Below are positions 11,050-21,289 of a stretch of 64,000 bases of DNA, piece by piece. The translations under genes and the position numbers were made by a program. The DNA is taken from contig NC_134023.1 in NCBI RefSeq assembly GCF_040712315.1, positions 31,303,088 through 31,367,087 on the forward strand, written 5' to 3'. Source of the stretch: Castanea sativa (Eukaryota > Streptophyta > Magnoliopsida > Fagales > Fagaceae). Below the pieces are notes generated by a model, which saw nothing but the letters and a program-made list of their open reading frames with translations, did no database searches and was not told the origin of the DNA. Every line of letters starts with the position of its first letter. The first letter of the stretch is position 1.

Positions 11050-12060
11050 TGAACTTGGATGAAATAATCCAGGGGCGAGGTTGATATTATGGACAGCTAC
11101 AACCACGATCTATGTGTTTACTTATACCTACTGTTGTGTTCTTATTACTACTATAGTGTGTATTAAGAATAAAAAGTGCACTAGTTCATAAACTTTTGCA
11201 CCGTCTGCAGACTAGTTTGTAAAAGACGAGGTTATGTATTTTCTTAAGTATTTTAATAAGGCACTAGATTATAAGCGTGCCATATTTGTGGACAATGTTC
11301 ATGCAATAATATGGTTTGGATTTCTAATATATTTAATCTAGTTTCCATAATGATACCCATAAGGGAGGCAAAAGCCTAAGACGAATGAAAATCTCTGGAC
11401 GCAGGGATCTAACGTTCATAAGCTTTCCTCGAAATGAGGATAAAGAAAAAAGAAAAAGCTAAGGCATACTCGTCTAAGAAGTAGATAGATAAGAACAAGG
11501 CATACGTTAAAGCATAAAGTTCCAAAGACGAGCATCTAGCCAAGACGCCTCAATGTCTTAGGACGAGTAAAACATTATAAGCGTCTTGCAAGGAGACGAG
11601 TGATAATTGCCCAAAGGACGAGGTAAAAGACTGGCAAAGGCATCATTGTCGTCCTAAGACGAGTTACACTTGTAAAGATTTGATTGGCTAACAAAGACGT
11701 CCATGCTTAGGTGGGTTGTCCATAAGAAAATCATATGGATGACCATTCAACACTTAGAACATAGACTGTTTAAAAGCCAATGACATTAATGGTGAAAATA
11801 GTGGATAAACTCGTCCATACAATAAATAATGGATAAAACTAAATATTCATTAGTCTAAAGAGGGTAGACGACCACCGTCCAAAAACCCTTAGAAAATAAG
11901 TCTTAAAAGGCAATTGTTAATAAACTCATCCAGAACACTCTGAACGAGATAATTGTACTCAAATACATCTTAATAAGAGTTCAAAAAAATAATGGACCAA
12001 ACTAAAAGAAAAACAGAACAACAATAACACTTTAAGTTAAAAATTTTGTCTTCAAGAAGG
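11050..12060. other. TE-1 spacer between pol and antisense ORF
   Basis: About 1 kb of noncoding DNA, homologous in part to TE-2 38797-39876. It is studded with GACGAG, GGACGA and CGTCC motifs. No ORF of note. It corresponds to the variable 3' region of Tat elements and to the 3' UTR of the antisense gene. Confidence 0.6.
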
Positions 12061-13110
12061 GGGGGCATCAACATTGGGGTCGTCCTGAGATGGCTATGTG
12101 GTGGCATCATTTTCAATATTAACATCGTTTGAGCCTGTTTGGAGGAGAGAACTTGTAGCAGCACCAATGTTGAGTTTAATAGTGCTAAAGTCAACTCCAG
12201 GAAAGTTTTCTATAGCATCCATTCTAAAATCTTCAAACCCTGCTGCATAGTTTGTGTCCAGCAGGTCGGTAAACTCCTTGGACGCTTTGAACTCTTCCAC
12301 TGCATTGTCTTTAGCCTTCTTGAGAAGGAAACTCAGCTCGTTGTTCTTCTTTTGAAGAAAGTTAAGACGATCGTCCTTCTTAGCAACATCAGATTTCAGC
12401 TCCCCCACTAAAGCATTCAACCCCTTAACCTCGTCCTTGGCCTTATTTGCCACCTCGGCCCAAGTTCTGCGGTCGTCTTTAATCTCCTCTATTCTTTTTT
12501 CAAGAATGATCCTCGTCTTGGCCATCTACGTGGCCTGCTTGGACGCAGCTATGAACTTTGACATTGCCTACATAGAAGACAAGAAGGTTCAAGAGATAAA
12601 AATGACAATAGATAACATTGCTAAAGTAAGATGAGACAAAGGTGCTCACCTTAAAAAGATCGTGGACACCGGAATGCTCAAACTTCTTCAAAGACATATC
12701 GTAGCACGCAACTACGTCCTCACCTGTTATATCCTCTTGAAATCGTTCCCAGGCTAAATCCTTATTCTCCAGTAAGTTCATAGAAATCCTTTGAGGAGGC
12801 TCGGACGAAGCAGGAGCATGGGTTTTGGACGGAGTAACACCGACGGGCGTAGACGATTCAACATCAACGACTGTGATGGACGACAAGGAGGACGGAGGGT
12901 CAGACTTAGCAGTTTCGGGCCTGGACGACCCATGGTTGGTCTTCTTCCCTCGACGACTAGGTAAGCTTCCCAAGTCCAAGTTTTTGGACAAGCTTTTCCT
13001 CTTGTCTCTAGCAGCAGGACGAGGCTGAAGTTGAACTTTAAGTCTGGTCGTCTCGTCAATCACTTCCGTCTTCTTTCATGGTTGCCATTCCTGAAAAATA
13101 CATGTACATA

Positions 13111-13181
<71 letters not shown>

Positions 13182-14279
13182 TCAAAATTTCAAGTAAGAA
13201 AAGCACTCACGTCTACGGACAATTTGCTCTTGCACAAGGGCTTCAGCAGATGGATTAGGGCCAAGTCCCCACTTGTGCAAGTGTCGAAGAGTCACTAACG
13301 AGTGAAAATTCCTCTCGGGGTGTAGACGATCTCTGTGGATGCGGTCACGGTGAAACTTACTTAAAGAAGGACGTCTAACAGCTAAGAAAAGAGAGGAAAA
13401 TTAAGGTTAGACAACTATCTAAAGATAAAATATAACAAAACAAATAAAAAAAAAAGAATGAAGGAAAAACATAACATACCTTCTTGACGAAGGCTCCCTA
13501 ATTTTCCAGTATAAGAGGCAAATACATCTCTACCAACCTTGATAGGATGCCCCGCCCAGAAACCAAAGACAAAGAAAAATTCTGTCTTCCAGTTTCTGTC
13601 AGATGAAGGCAAAGACTTAATCAACCTACAGTCATTGCCCCTAGCTGTGAATTGATAAAAACCTAAAGATTGACTTTTTCAAAGGGTTTATAACAGTACA
13701 GAAACTCGTCCACGGTGATAGGACGGTTCCCATTAAATACCTCCCTCCATAAGACTTACATAGAGACAATAAGTCTCCACGCGTTGGGGTTAAACTGACA
13801 AACTCCCAAGCCCAGCCTAGTGAGTAATTCTCTAGCGAAGGCATTTAAAGGTAATCTAAGCCCCCTAGCAAATAAGCTTCGTAAATACCTATTCCAAAAC
13901 GGGGTTGACAACACCATTCCCCTCGGACGGCTAACCTAGGATTCAGATCGTCTGGGATTTGGAACCAACTCCTAAGAGCGTCTAACCTCTTCTCGCCCGT
14001 CTTAGAAGGGATTTCTATAGCACAACTATACACAGTTTCTTCTTCGTCCAAAGGGGGGGATGGCGGGACACTCGTCGAGGTATCAGCTCCAGAGGCTGCC
14101 CTCGTCCTAAGATTTTCTTGTAAGGTTTCAGCTGGAATTCTAAGAACACCAGAGGTATATTCCTCCTTTATGTGGCCACTACTATTACTACTGTCATTAC
14201 TGGAAGTGCTATAGCTAGAAGAATCATGATACTCGTCTATGACCTTGTCTACACTGTCGCTAGACGAACAGGTAGCCAT
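12061..14279 (-). pseudogene. TE-1 antisense ORF (aORF), spliced, 'putative gypsy type transposon' domain plus coiled coil
   Basis: Reads opposite to pol. Exon 1 starts with ATG at 14279 and encodes a Ser/Asp-rich N-terminus, then the conserved core ([39 protein letters not shown]). In TE-2 the core continues as RLPLN...NPNAWRLVVSM...EFLYCYKP, resembling the Pfam 'Putative gypsy type transposon' family (PF04195, from memory). A 1-nt deletion near 13858 and another near 13670 break it. A donor GT lies at 13488-13489 (minus). Later exons (12500-13063, 12094-12525) give the AWERFQEDITGEDVVACYDMSLKKFEHSG segment and a long coiled coil ending in NYAAGFEDFRMDAIENFP. A TAG at 12094-12096 replaces a CAG of TE-2. 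Function unknown; antisense ORFs of this kind are recorded in Tat elements. Confidence 0.75.
13113..13176. repeat. (AT)n microsatellite in an aORF intron
   Basis: More than 30 AT dinucleotides in a row. The short IYIYIY ORF across it is not a gene. Confidence 0.95.
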
Positions 14280-14450
14280 TTCAGACGTCCTAAAGCTTAA
14301 AAAGGAAAGCCTGAGAGTGAGAGTAAGGGGAATACCTGGCTCTAGAAGAAAGATACTAAGGACGCTGAGAACACTCCTAGACGAGGCGACGGACGAGAAG
14401 TATCAAAATAGAAAATCTGAAAAAATGAGAGGGGCACGAGAGGGAAACCA

Positions 14451-14460
14451 CTATTTATAG
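14451..14460 (-). promoter_or_regulatory. TATA box of the TE-1 antisense gene
   Basis: On the minus strand this reads CTATAAATAG, about 170 bp before the aORF start. The identical decamer stands at the same place in TE-2 (36444-36453, plus) and TE-3 (51481-51490, minus), and lies outside the LTRs, so the antisense gene seems to have its own promoter. Confidence 0.65.
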
Positions 14461-14672
14461 GTAGAGAAGTCTCAGTATTCACAACGACAAGACCAATGAG
14501 AAAGTGACACGTGGCATCTGCCTCGATGAGGTAAGTCGACGTGACCAATCACCTATGAAAGCATGACACGTGGTACGCTGTTTGAAAAATAAATAAAATA
14601 GAAAATAATAATAATAATAAATGTTCTTGGAAAACTCATCCTGAAGTTTGGTGATATGCTGCATGACCCCTG

Positions 14673-14686
14673 GACGAAGGGGCAAC
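14673..14686 (+). promoter_or_regulatory. TE-1 polypurine tract
   Basis: GACGAAGGGGCAAC directly before the 3' LTR; TE-2 has GGAAAATGGGGCAAC in the same place. It is the expected primer site for plus-strand DNA. Confidence 0.55.
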
Positions 14687-15282
14687 TGATGAGAAATGAA
14701 GAAAAATTAAAGTACTCCAGACCGTCCATGGTTATCCACCCCAGCAGTCGTCCAAAAGAAAGCACCAGGACAAGGCTAACGTCCATGGTCGTCCATAGAC
14801 GAAAACACACCTGCAGCACTCATCCTAGGAAAGCTATCAACCCCGTCCTGAAGGGGTTCATCCACAAGAGGACCCCTGGACGAGCCCTTTACACTTCGGA
14901 ATTCCTGAGTACATGTCACCACTCTGTAACATACGCATAACTTCCGGTGACCGTTATATGAGAAAATATAACTCCTAAACGGTTGTGGAAGTTATCCTTG
15001 AACCCTCGCACCTCCTCAAATCCAAGGGAGATTACAAGCCCAATAACTGTTCCTAGGACACTATATAAACACCCATTCAGACCAGAAAAAGGTACGTTTT
15101 ATATTTCCCAAAAAGTTGGAACTCCAAAAATATGGAGAGAAGACTAACTTTGCCATCGGAGGGTTCTTGGCCGGCAATCTCGGTCACCTTTGATCGCTTT
15201 TCTTTCTTTTCCAGGCCATCGAAGGAGCAGGCAGTCCTATTAAGTCCGAAGCATCCAGCCTACTGATTTCTTCGCATCATCA
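14687..15282 (+). repeat. TE-1 3' LTR
   Basis: Starts TGATGAGAAATG and ends GCATCATCA; aligns with 5180-5776 throughout with one 1-bp gap. The TATA motif is kept. Confidence 0.93.
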
Positions 15283-15830
15283 CTTTCTTTTTGTCATTTT
15301 CCAAAATGGGCTGATTCCATCCCTGCCAGGTTGAAAGATTTCCTAGCTACTTCCTTTCATAGTTCTTCTTCCTAGGTTCCCCGAGGTACCAGCCCCTTGT
15401 TTATGAATTGTCACTATCCAAGCCTTCTGGTTCCTTTCTGCATCATTGGGTGGTTGAGAAGGACGTTTCTGTTCTTCGTTCCTTGTGTTTCTTGGCACTC
15501 TTTTTGAGCTGTCTCAATCTTACTTGCACGTTCCGAGGATCCCGAGCCCTTGGTAGTCTTTGGGTATCGCCCAGTTCTTACCACTGGACTCCCTTTTGAT
15601 TTTCTGATCTTGGCAGGCTGGGCTTTTCCTTTCTTTCCTTCATTTCATGGGCCCTAAGGCCTATCCTTTCATGGGTTTTGGACTTTAAATTCCTTTAAAG
15701 GGCTTGGACCTACCATCCCCTTTTTGTGGTGAGCTCAACCCTTTTATTTTTATTTTCTATGGAGTGCACTCACTGTGCCATTTTGAGCCTTGGTGTTATA
15801 ACTTTTTTAGACCTCAACACAATATAAGGA
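15283..15830. repeat. Right part of the repeat split by TE-1
   Basis: Continues the G/T- and C-rich sequence interrupted at 5179, with further GAGGTACCAG-type text, up to about 15822 (ACCTCAACACA), after which the DNA turns A/T-rich. Same family as 4371-5179; class unproven. Confidence 0.3.
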
Positions 15831-16408
15831 TTTAGAACTTTTTATAATTAGTTTTTACTACATTTACTACTTTCCAATATAAGTGAGACTCATTCTATGG
15901 GCATAAGTTAACACACCTAAAAAATATATGAATATTTTATAGAAGCCATTGTTATTTAAATTGATAGCCTACATAAGATTGTTAAGAGGGAGTTCTTGAT
16001 TGGATAAAAAATCATATGAATCTACTTTTCATTGAAAAAAAAGGTGAACAATTACAATAAAGAATGATGTGTTTAAGAATCATCAACATAAGTGTTAAAT
16101 TCTTCTTTAATAGAAAATAAAAATGAACATAAAAAATAAATAAGGTTTTAACTATAATACTTTATAGCAATAGCATCAACTATATAGCAATAAATATAAA
16201 ACACTAATATTAATATTTTTGTATATATTCTAATAAGTATTACTGTTTATTAAAAAAAAAATCCCATAGAAGTTTTTTTTTTAAAAAAACAATCCAATAG
16301 AAGTTAATTAGTTACTCATTAAATTGTGTAGTGAGTCCTTACCTAGTTTGGTTGACTCTTCTACAATAGATTTAGCTCTCCAAAGCTCAAGTAAATTCCA
16401 TTCTTAGC

Positions 16409-16410
<2 letters not shown>

Positions 16411-16476
<66 letters not shown>
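16411..16476. repeat. Compound microsatellite (TA)n(GA)n
   Basis: A run of TA dinucleotides passes directly into about 24 GA dinucleotides. Confidence 0.95.
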
Positions 16477-16478
<2 letters not shown>

Positions 16479-16908
16479 CTCATATTAGTGATTGACTCAA
16501 TAGACATGAAATTAGAGTCTACAAAAATCATAATATGTAAGATGTCAATCAAAGCATGAGATTTATCTAAGAAAAGTTATGGATTCGTAACAAAAAGAAA
16601 AGTCTTACAAAACCTAATTTTTTTTTCATTGAATTGAAAAACGTCCAAACAATTGATTATAAATGGTCCCCCCCAAAAAAATTGATTATAAATGTGTTAA
16701 AATTTAGGTTTAAGTGGGATTTGTGATTCTATCAATCCCAGGACTCATTTAACAATTCAAAAATTATATAGGATCTTTAGATCCTATGATCCAGATTGAA
16801 GTTTTAACAATTATGTTGTGAGTTAATGCATAAAATTTTAATATGAATGATTGTAATTTGTTGTGCCCACTTTTATGACGATTGAATATTTTTATTCCAA
16901 CAATTTTA

Positions 16909-16941
<33 letters not shown>
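16909..16941. repeat. (ATT)n microsatellite
   Basis: About ten ATT/TTA triplets in a row. Confidence 0.9.
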
Positions 16942-16944
<3 letters not shown>

Positions 16945-18632
16945 CATCAATAGTTGAAGGTAGAGGTATTTAGATCTTAGATGTCTCTATCAAATATACT
17001 AGGGGATACAAGTTGAGCTAAAGACTTTTTCTTTTTCTTTTTTTCTATGGAACTACTTCAAGACTCTTGGTTGTTGACCAAGGCTATAGTTTCTCAAATT
17101 GGTTTATTGTGTCAAAAAACAATTCAATAATGAGAGGATTTAAATTTGGCTTATCACATACAAAAACAATGTAATAAAAAGCAAATTTGGGCCCAAGGAA
17201 GAAGAAGCGGAGGTGGAGACAAATAGGCCACTAAAGTTCACATGCGTTGCGATTCATCCATTGGTATCTTCTGCCATGATAGAGAAACCTACGACTATGG
17301 AGAGGTTCAGTGTCAACATCTAACCAACTGTCCTAGCCTCATAATTTCTTGTTGTGAAATAAGGCATTTTTGGTACTTTGTTAGTCAACTTCCATGAGTT
17401 TAATGTCTTATATAATACTGTTTCCTAACTCCCCTTCCATTATCTAGGACTAGATTCTCTTCCTCCACAAAAGCCCACTCTGAAATTGGATGAAGATGGA
17501 ATTCTGAATAAATTGCTGTTTGCTTATGTAATTGTAAACATTTAAGACTCTTGCTAGGAATTTAACCTTAGATAAGTGAGATGTAAAAATAGAGAAAAAA
17601 AATGTGTACAAAAAATAATCATACAATATAATATTTACGTGATTCGATAATTTGCCTATGTCTACGGAGTTACAGTGATTTCATTATTTTCAAGAAAAAA
17701 TACAAGATGTGGCAATACAATTTTTGTCTCTCAAAACAATAAGACCAACCCTAATTTAAAACAATGGTATTTATATTTTACAAAAAAAGCCTCCACTACA
17801 TGGACTAAGTCTTAGAAAAATTCTCATTAAAAACTGTAGCACTTTTATATAAAGCTGGATCATAATTTGTATCAAACACAAACTAAGTTTCACATAAGCC
17901 AACAACTCTTGGGTCTTAACATTGTGTCTAATATGGCTAAAAGTCATTCAGATCAAGACTACAGATTTTATGGAATTTTTCCTTCATTTTTATTTTTGAT
18001 TTTGGTAAACCATTCGTTTTATAAATAATAATAGTCTTTGATTTGGCAGTTTTCCAAGATCCAATATAATATCAAGACACCCTTGAAAGCAAAGTGGCCT
18101 CAAAATTTAAAAAATAAAATTATATAGGTAGTTTTCCAATTTGGCAATATCTAATATAATATCAACTCTCCCGTCACAGCAAAATGGTCCCGTGATAGAA
18201 ATAATGTGTACTTTAAGCTTCAAGGTGCTCACACAATGCTTACTAAAGCTCACATCATCCTTTTCTATTTGTGTTTTCATTTTTTCCATACAAGTGTGCA
18301 CTGGCATTAAAATATAGTTTGGTCTTACATAAATTGAATTGAAAGTAATTGTTATGCGTGTTGATACATATCAAAAGTTCATCAATTGTTAATATACATG
18401 TTATTTTACATTAAAATAAAGTTTAATGAATGCAGACTTTCAGCCATCCGATCAAAGTTGTGGCTGTTGTATTTATACTTTTATAGTGTAATTGTTCCAC
18501 ATGTTAATACATATTGAAAGTGTTTGTAATTATTAATTCGACCACCTGAGATACAATAAAATTCTATCACTAAAGAGAAAGCTTGTCACTTCCTATTAGA
18601 AATTGATGTTAGATGTGGATCATGATTATATA

Positions 18633-19478
18633 TGTGGGGGGAATTGACCTAAATCCGCCTCGAAGATTTTAGCCCAAAGAAGAAATTTTAGGAGTGGACC
18701 TGGCCTGGGTCCAACAAAAGAGAAAAGGAACTTCTGATGGGAAGAAACCATTTGTGCCCATAGACAAGATAATCTACTACACCCATCCTTTTCGAAGACT
18801 ATCTAGGCATGCTACCGAGGTAATCCGCAGAACTATTCTTTCCCGAGGAGATGGAGACTAGTAGAGAAGCGACCTTCCTCTTAAGCTTGGGCCACCCTTT
18901 GCTCACCTTTCTCCTAAGGAATACATTGCAGAAAACACAGAGTCCAATATAACAGTCACCTCTGCATTAATGAGCTCTGCCCATCTAATGTCAGCCACAT
19001 TAAATGCTGAATAACTGGTCCAAACAGTGAAAATACCTTCAAAAGTCCTTCTTCATGATCAATAAATGTAGGGCAAGAGGCTGATGGGACAAGTATCCCT
19101 CCAAATCCAGTTAAGAGTTGGATAGCAAGAGAATGAAGGGATATGGCTATAAAAGGAGGAGGAGAGCAATAGGAAGGTAAATCCAGAAAAAAGAAAAAAA
19201 GAAAAAAGAAAAAAGAAAAAAAGGACTTAAGGAAGAACAAGAGAGAGTGTGAGAGTTGGAATTTCTTTACTTGTATTCAACACTTAGAACCTCTCTTCGT
19301 ACCACGGGAACACCCATTTTTCATAAATAAAAAGCACAATTTAGTTACTTTTTATTTCCAACTATCTTGTTAATCTTCCAATTGTGGACTCATACCTCCC
19401 ATTTTTTAGAAATTAGTTGTGTTGATCAAGAACTTTTGTCTAGAATTTTTTTTTTCTGGTGTTTTTGATTCCTACACA
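18633..19478 (+). repeat. TE-4 5' LTR with TATA box
   Basis: Starts TGTGGGGGGAATTG and ends CCTACACA. A good TATA box, CTATAAAAGG, stands at 19148-19157. The end could be 19476 or 19478. A purine run (GAAAAAA repeats) lies at 19188-19222. Confidence 0.65.
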
Positions 19479-19497
19479 ATTGGTGTCGTCTGTGGGA
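19479..19497 (+). promoter_or_regulatory. TE-4 primer binding site
   Basis: ATTGGTGTCGTCTGTGGGA, the same type as in TE-1 and TE-2, immediately after the LTR. Confidence 0.6.
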
Positions 19498-19599
19498 AAA
19501 TTCCCCCCAAAATTATAGCAGGGAGCAAGGGTCCCCTCTTTCTTAGAGGGAGGTATTGGTGACTAATTCTACGAGACCCTCTCGTTCAGTAAGGACCGA

Positions 19600-20815
19600 G
19601 AAATGGATCGGTTAAGGTCTCAGGTGTTGGTTTTGTAGTGGGATGCAAGACGTAAAGAGGAGCATCAAAATCAACTTGATGTTAGTCTTGCAAGGGGAGA
19701 TTCCTGTAGAGGAGAATATAGCTTGGGGAGTCATAAGAGGGATAGAGAAATGATGGATTCCCCACCTTGGTGGTATAGGGAAAGATTTGCTACTCCTCCG
19801 TGCAAGTATAGGGATAGATCAGTTTCTCTAGTTAGGAGATACAAAAGGGTGGATTCACCCCCACGAAGGGACAGGAATAGAGGACCCTCCCCCAATGGAC
19901 AGTGGGGAGAGGAGCTTCACCAAGGAGCTTCAGGGCACAGGGAAACCACGAAGAACCCTCAACCCCTCAGAATTTGGATAAAGATGCTATAAGTAGGGCT
20001 TTACAACAAATATCTCATTCTTCCTTCTCTGAGGAAATAGAGAGTACTGACTTACCTTGGAGATTTGTCAAGCTCATCTTCGTCAATTATGATGGCAAGT
20101 CTCTCCCCATTGAGCACATTAATCACTACAACCAAAGCATGACCATTTCTTCCAAGAATGAGACATTGATATGAAAAATGTTTCCTTCTAGCCTTGGACC
20201 CACAACCATGAGAAGATTCGATGGGTTGGTGAAAGGCTCCATTTACAGGCATGATGAGCTGACCCGAGCATTTGGTGCCAGGTTTGTCACATGTAGTAGA
20301 GTCCCAAAACCAATTGATTCCTTGATCACTATGTCCATGAAGAAAGGAGAAACTCTCAGGGCACACTTTGATCATTACTATGAATTGTATAACAAGATCG
20401 AGGGAAATAATGGAGGGGTTATCGTTAGCACTTTCAAAGTTTGGCTTACTATTGATTTCGAGTTGAGAACTTCTCTTACCCTATGACCAATCACGGATAT
20501 GCACAAGTTGATGGAGAGAGTAGAAAAGTACAAGAGACTGGAAGATGACTAGTTGCAAGCTAAATCCAAATCCAAAGCGTTTGTAGTCGAAAGAATAGAG
20601 GAAATAGTGGATTATCCTCCTCCTCGGCCAAGAAAGGACTTCTACCCTTAAAGGCCACGACAAAGAGTTGAGGTAGTAAATACATTATATAAAGAACCAG
20701 TCTATAGAATCATAGAGAAGATAAAGAATGAACCCTACTTCCACTGGCCAAATAAGATGAGCGGAGATGCCTCTTGAAGGAATCAAAATCTTCTTTGTTC
20801 TTATCATTGCAAAAG
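19600..20815 (+). pseudogene. TE-4 gag
   Basis: A basic Arg/Pro-rich N-terminus (19723-19992), then in a second frame the gag core: HINHYNQSM, GSIYRHDELTRAFGARF, LRAHFDHYYELYN and LMERVEKYKRLEDD, followed by PYFHWPNKMSGDAS near 20730-20775. At least one frameshift and several stops. It ends inside the approach to the zinc knuckle (CSYHCK, about 20795-20812), where the deletion begins. Confidence 0.7.
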
Positions 20816-21289
20816 ATAATGAGGTGGAGTATAAAGCCCTCTTAGTTGGACTACGGATGGCTAAGCAGGCTGGGGCAAAGAGATTAAGGCTCTAGTGTGA
20901 CTTTAGGCTGGTAGAGGATCAAGTTAATGGTGAATTTAAAGCCAAGGAGTATAGGATGATATACTATTTAAAGGAGGTTTAGGCATTCCGGTTTCAATTT
21001 GTGGGAGTAGATATCTGTCAAATTTCTTGAGGAAATAATAGTCACGTGGACTCTTGAGACTTTGGCCTCATTGGTGAACAACTCACTTCCTAGGATCATA
21101 ACAGTGGAGATCCTCCCATATCCAAGTACAGGCCATTCGAAAGAAATCGCTGTGCCTAGTATACACCCTGATCCTAGTTGGATGGACCTTATCTTGGCCT
21201 ATATTAGGGAAGGATGCTTACCTAAAGACAAATCTGAAGCTAAAAAGATCAAGCGAAAGTCTTCAACGTATTCATGTTGGACTTCGTAG
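20816..21289 (+). pseudogene. TE-4 RNase H remnant and start of integrase region
   Basis: Opens with NEVEYKALLVGLRMAKQAGAKRLRL, the second part of a Tat-type RNase H (Glu of NE.EY), then DFRLVEDQVNGEFKAKEYRM. Stops follow, then PDPSWMDLILAYIREGCLPKDKSEAKKIKRKS, the linker ahead of integrase. The integrase itself is absent. Confidence 0.68.

Larger units (their letters stand above)
5180..15282 (+). mobile_element. TE-1: full-length decayed Ty3/Gypsy retrotransposon, Tat lineage, with antisense ORF
   Basis: About 10.1 kb bounded by two LTRs starting TGATGAG and ending GCATCATCA. Flanks are CTTTT (5175-5179) and CTTTC (15283-15287), an imperfect 5-bp target duplication. Order of parts: 5' LTR, primer site, gag, protease, RT, RNase H, integrase, about 1 kb spacer, antisense ORF, polypurine tract, 3' LTR. 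The domain order RT-RNase H-integrase makes it Ty3/Gypsy, and the antisense ORF between pol and the 3' LTR is typical of some Tat-lineage elements. More than ten stops and several frameshifts make it non-coding today. By hand count the LTRs differ at about 28 of 597 positions, mostly transitions. TE-2 is its closest relative here. Confidence 0.93.
15831..18632. other. A/T-rich intergenic DNA without recognisable genes
   Basis: No ORF shows a known domain. Microsatellites lie at 16411-16476 and 16909-16941. The stretch at 17635-17700 (ACGTGATTCGATAATTTGCC...) resembles text common in old plant retroelement LTRs, but boundaries cannot be set. A short direct repeat containing AATATAATATCAA occurs near 18062 and 18152. 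Probably degraded repeats. Confidence 0.5.
18633..21289 (+). mobile_element. TE-4: internally deleted Ty3/Gypsy (Tat-like) element
   Basis: One LTR (18633-19478), a primer site, a gag pseudogene, then an abrupt switch to RNase H and the start of the integrase region. Nucleocapsid, protease and RT are missing, and no 3' LTR is found downstream. The family differs from TE-1 but the primer site and gag type are Tat-like. The right edge at about 21289 is where coding similarity ends; TE-5 begins there. Confidence 0.72.

Noticed and set aside
13110..13298. ORF beginning MNIYIYIYIY
   Set aside because: Translation of an (AT)n microsatellite.
4371..15830. The split repeat as a confirmed solo LTR
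   Set aside because: No clean target duplication and no second copy in the window; kept only as an unclassified repeat.
15831..18632. Hidden host gene in the A/T-rich gap
   Set aside because: No ORF over about 66 codons and no recognised exon, despite reading both strands.
18956..19240. 94-codon minus-strand ORF
   Set aside because: Phe-rich from a purine run inside the TE-4 LTR.
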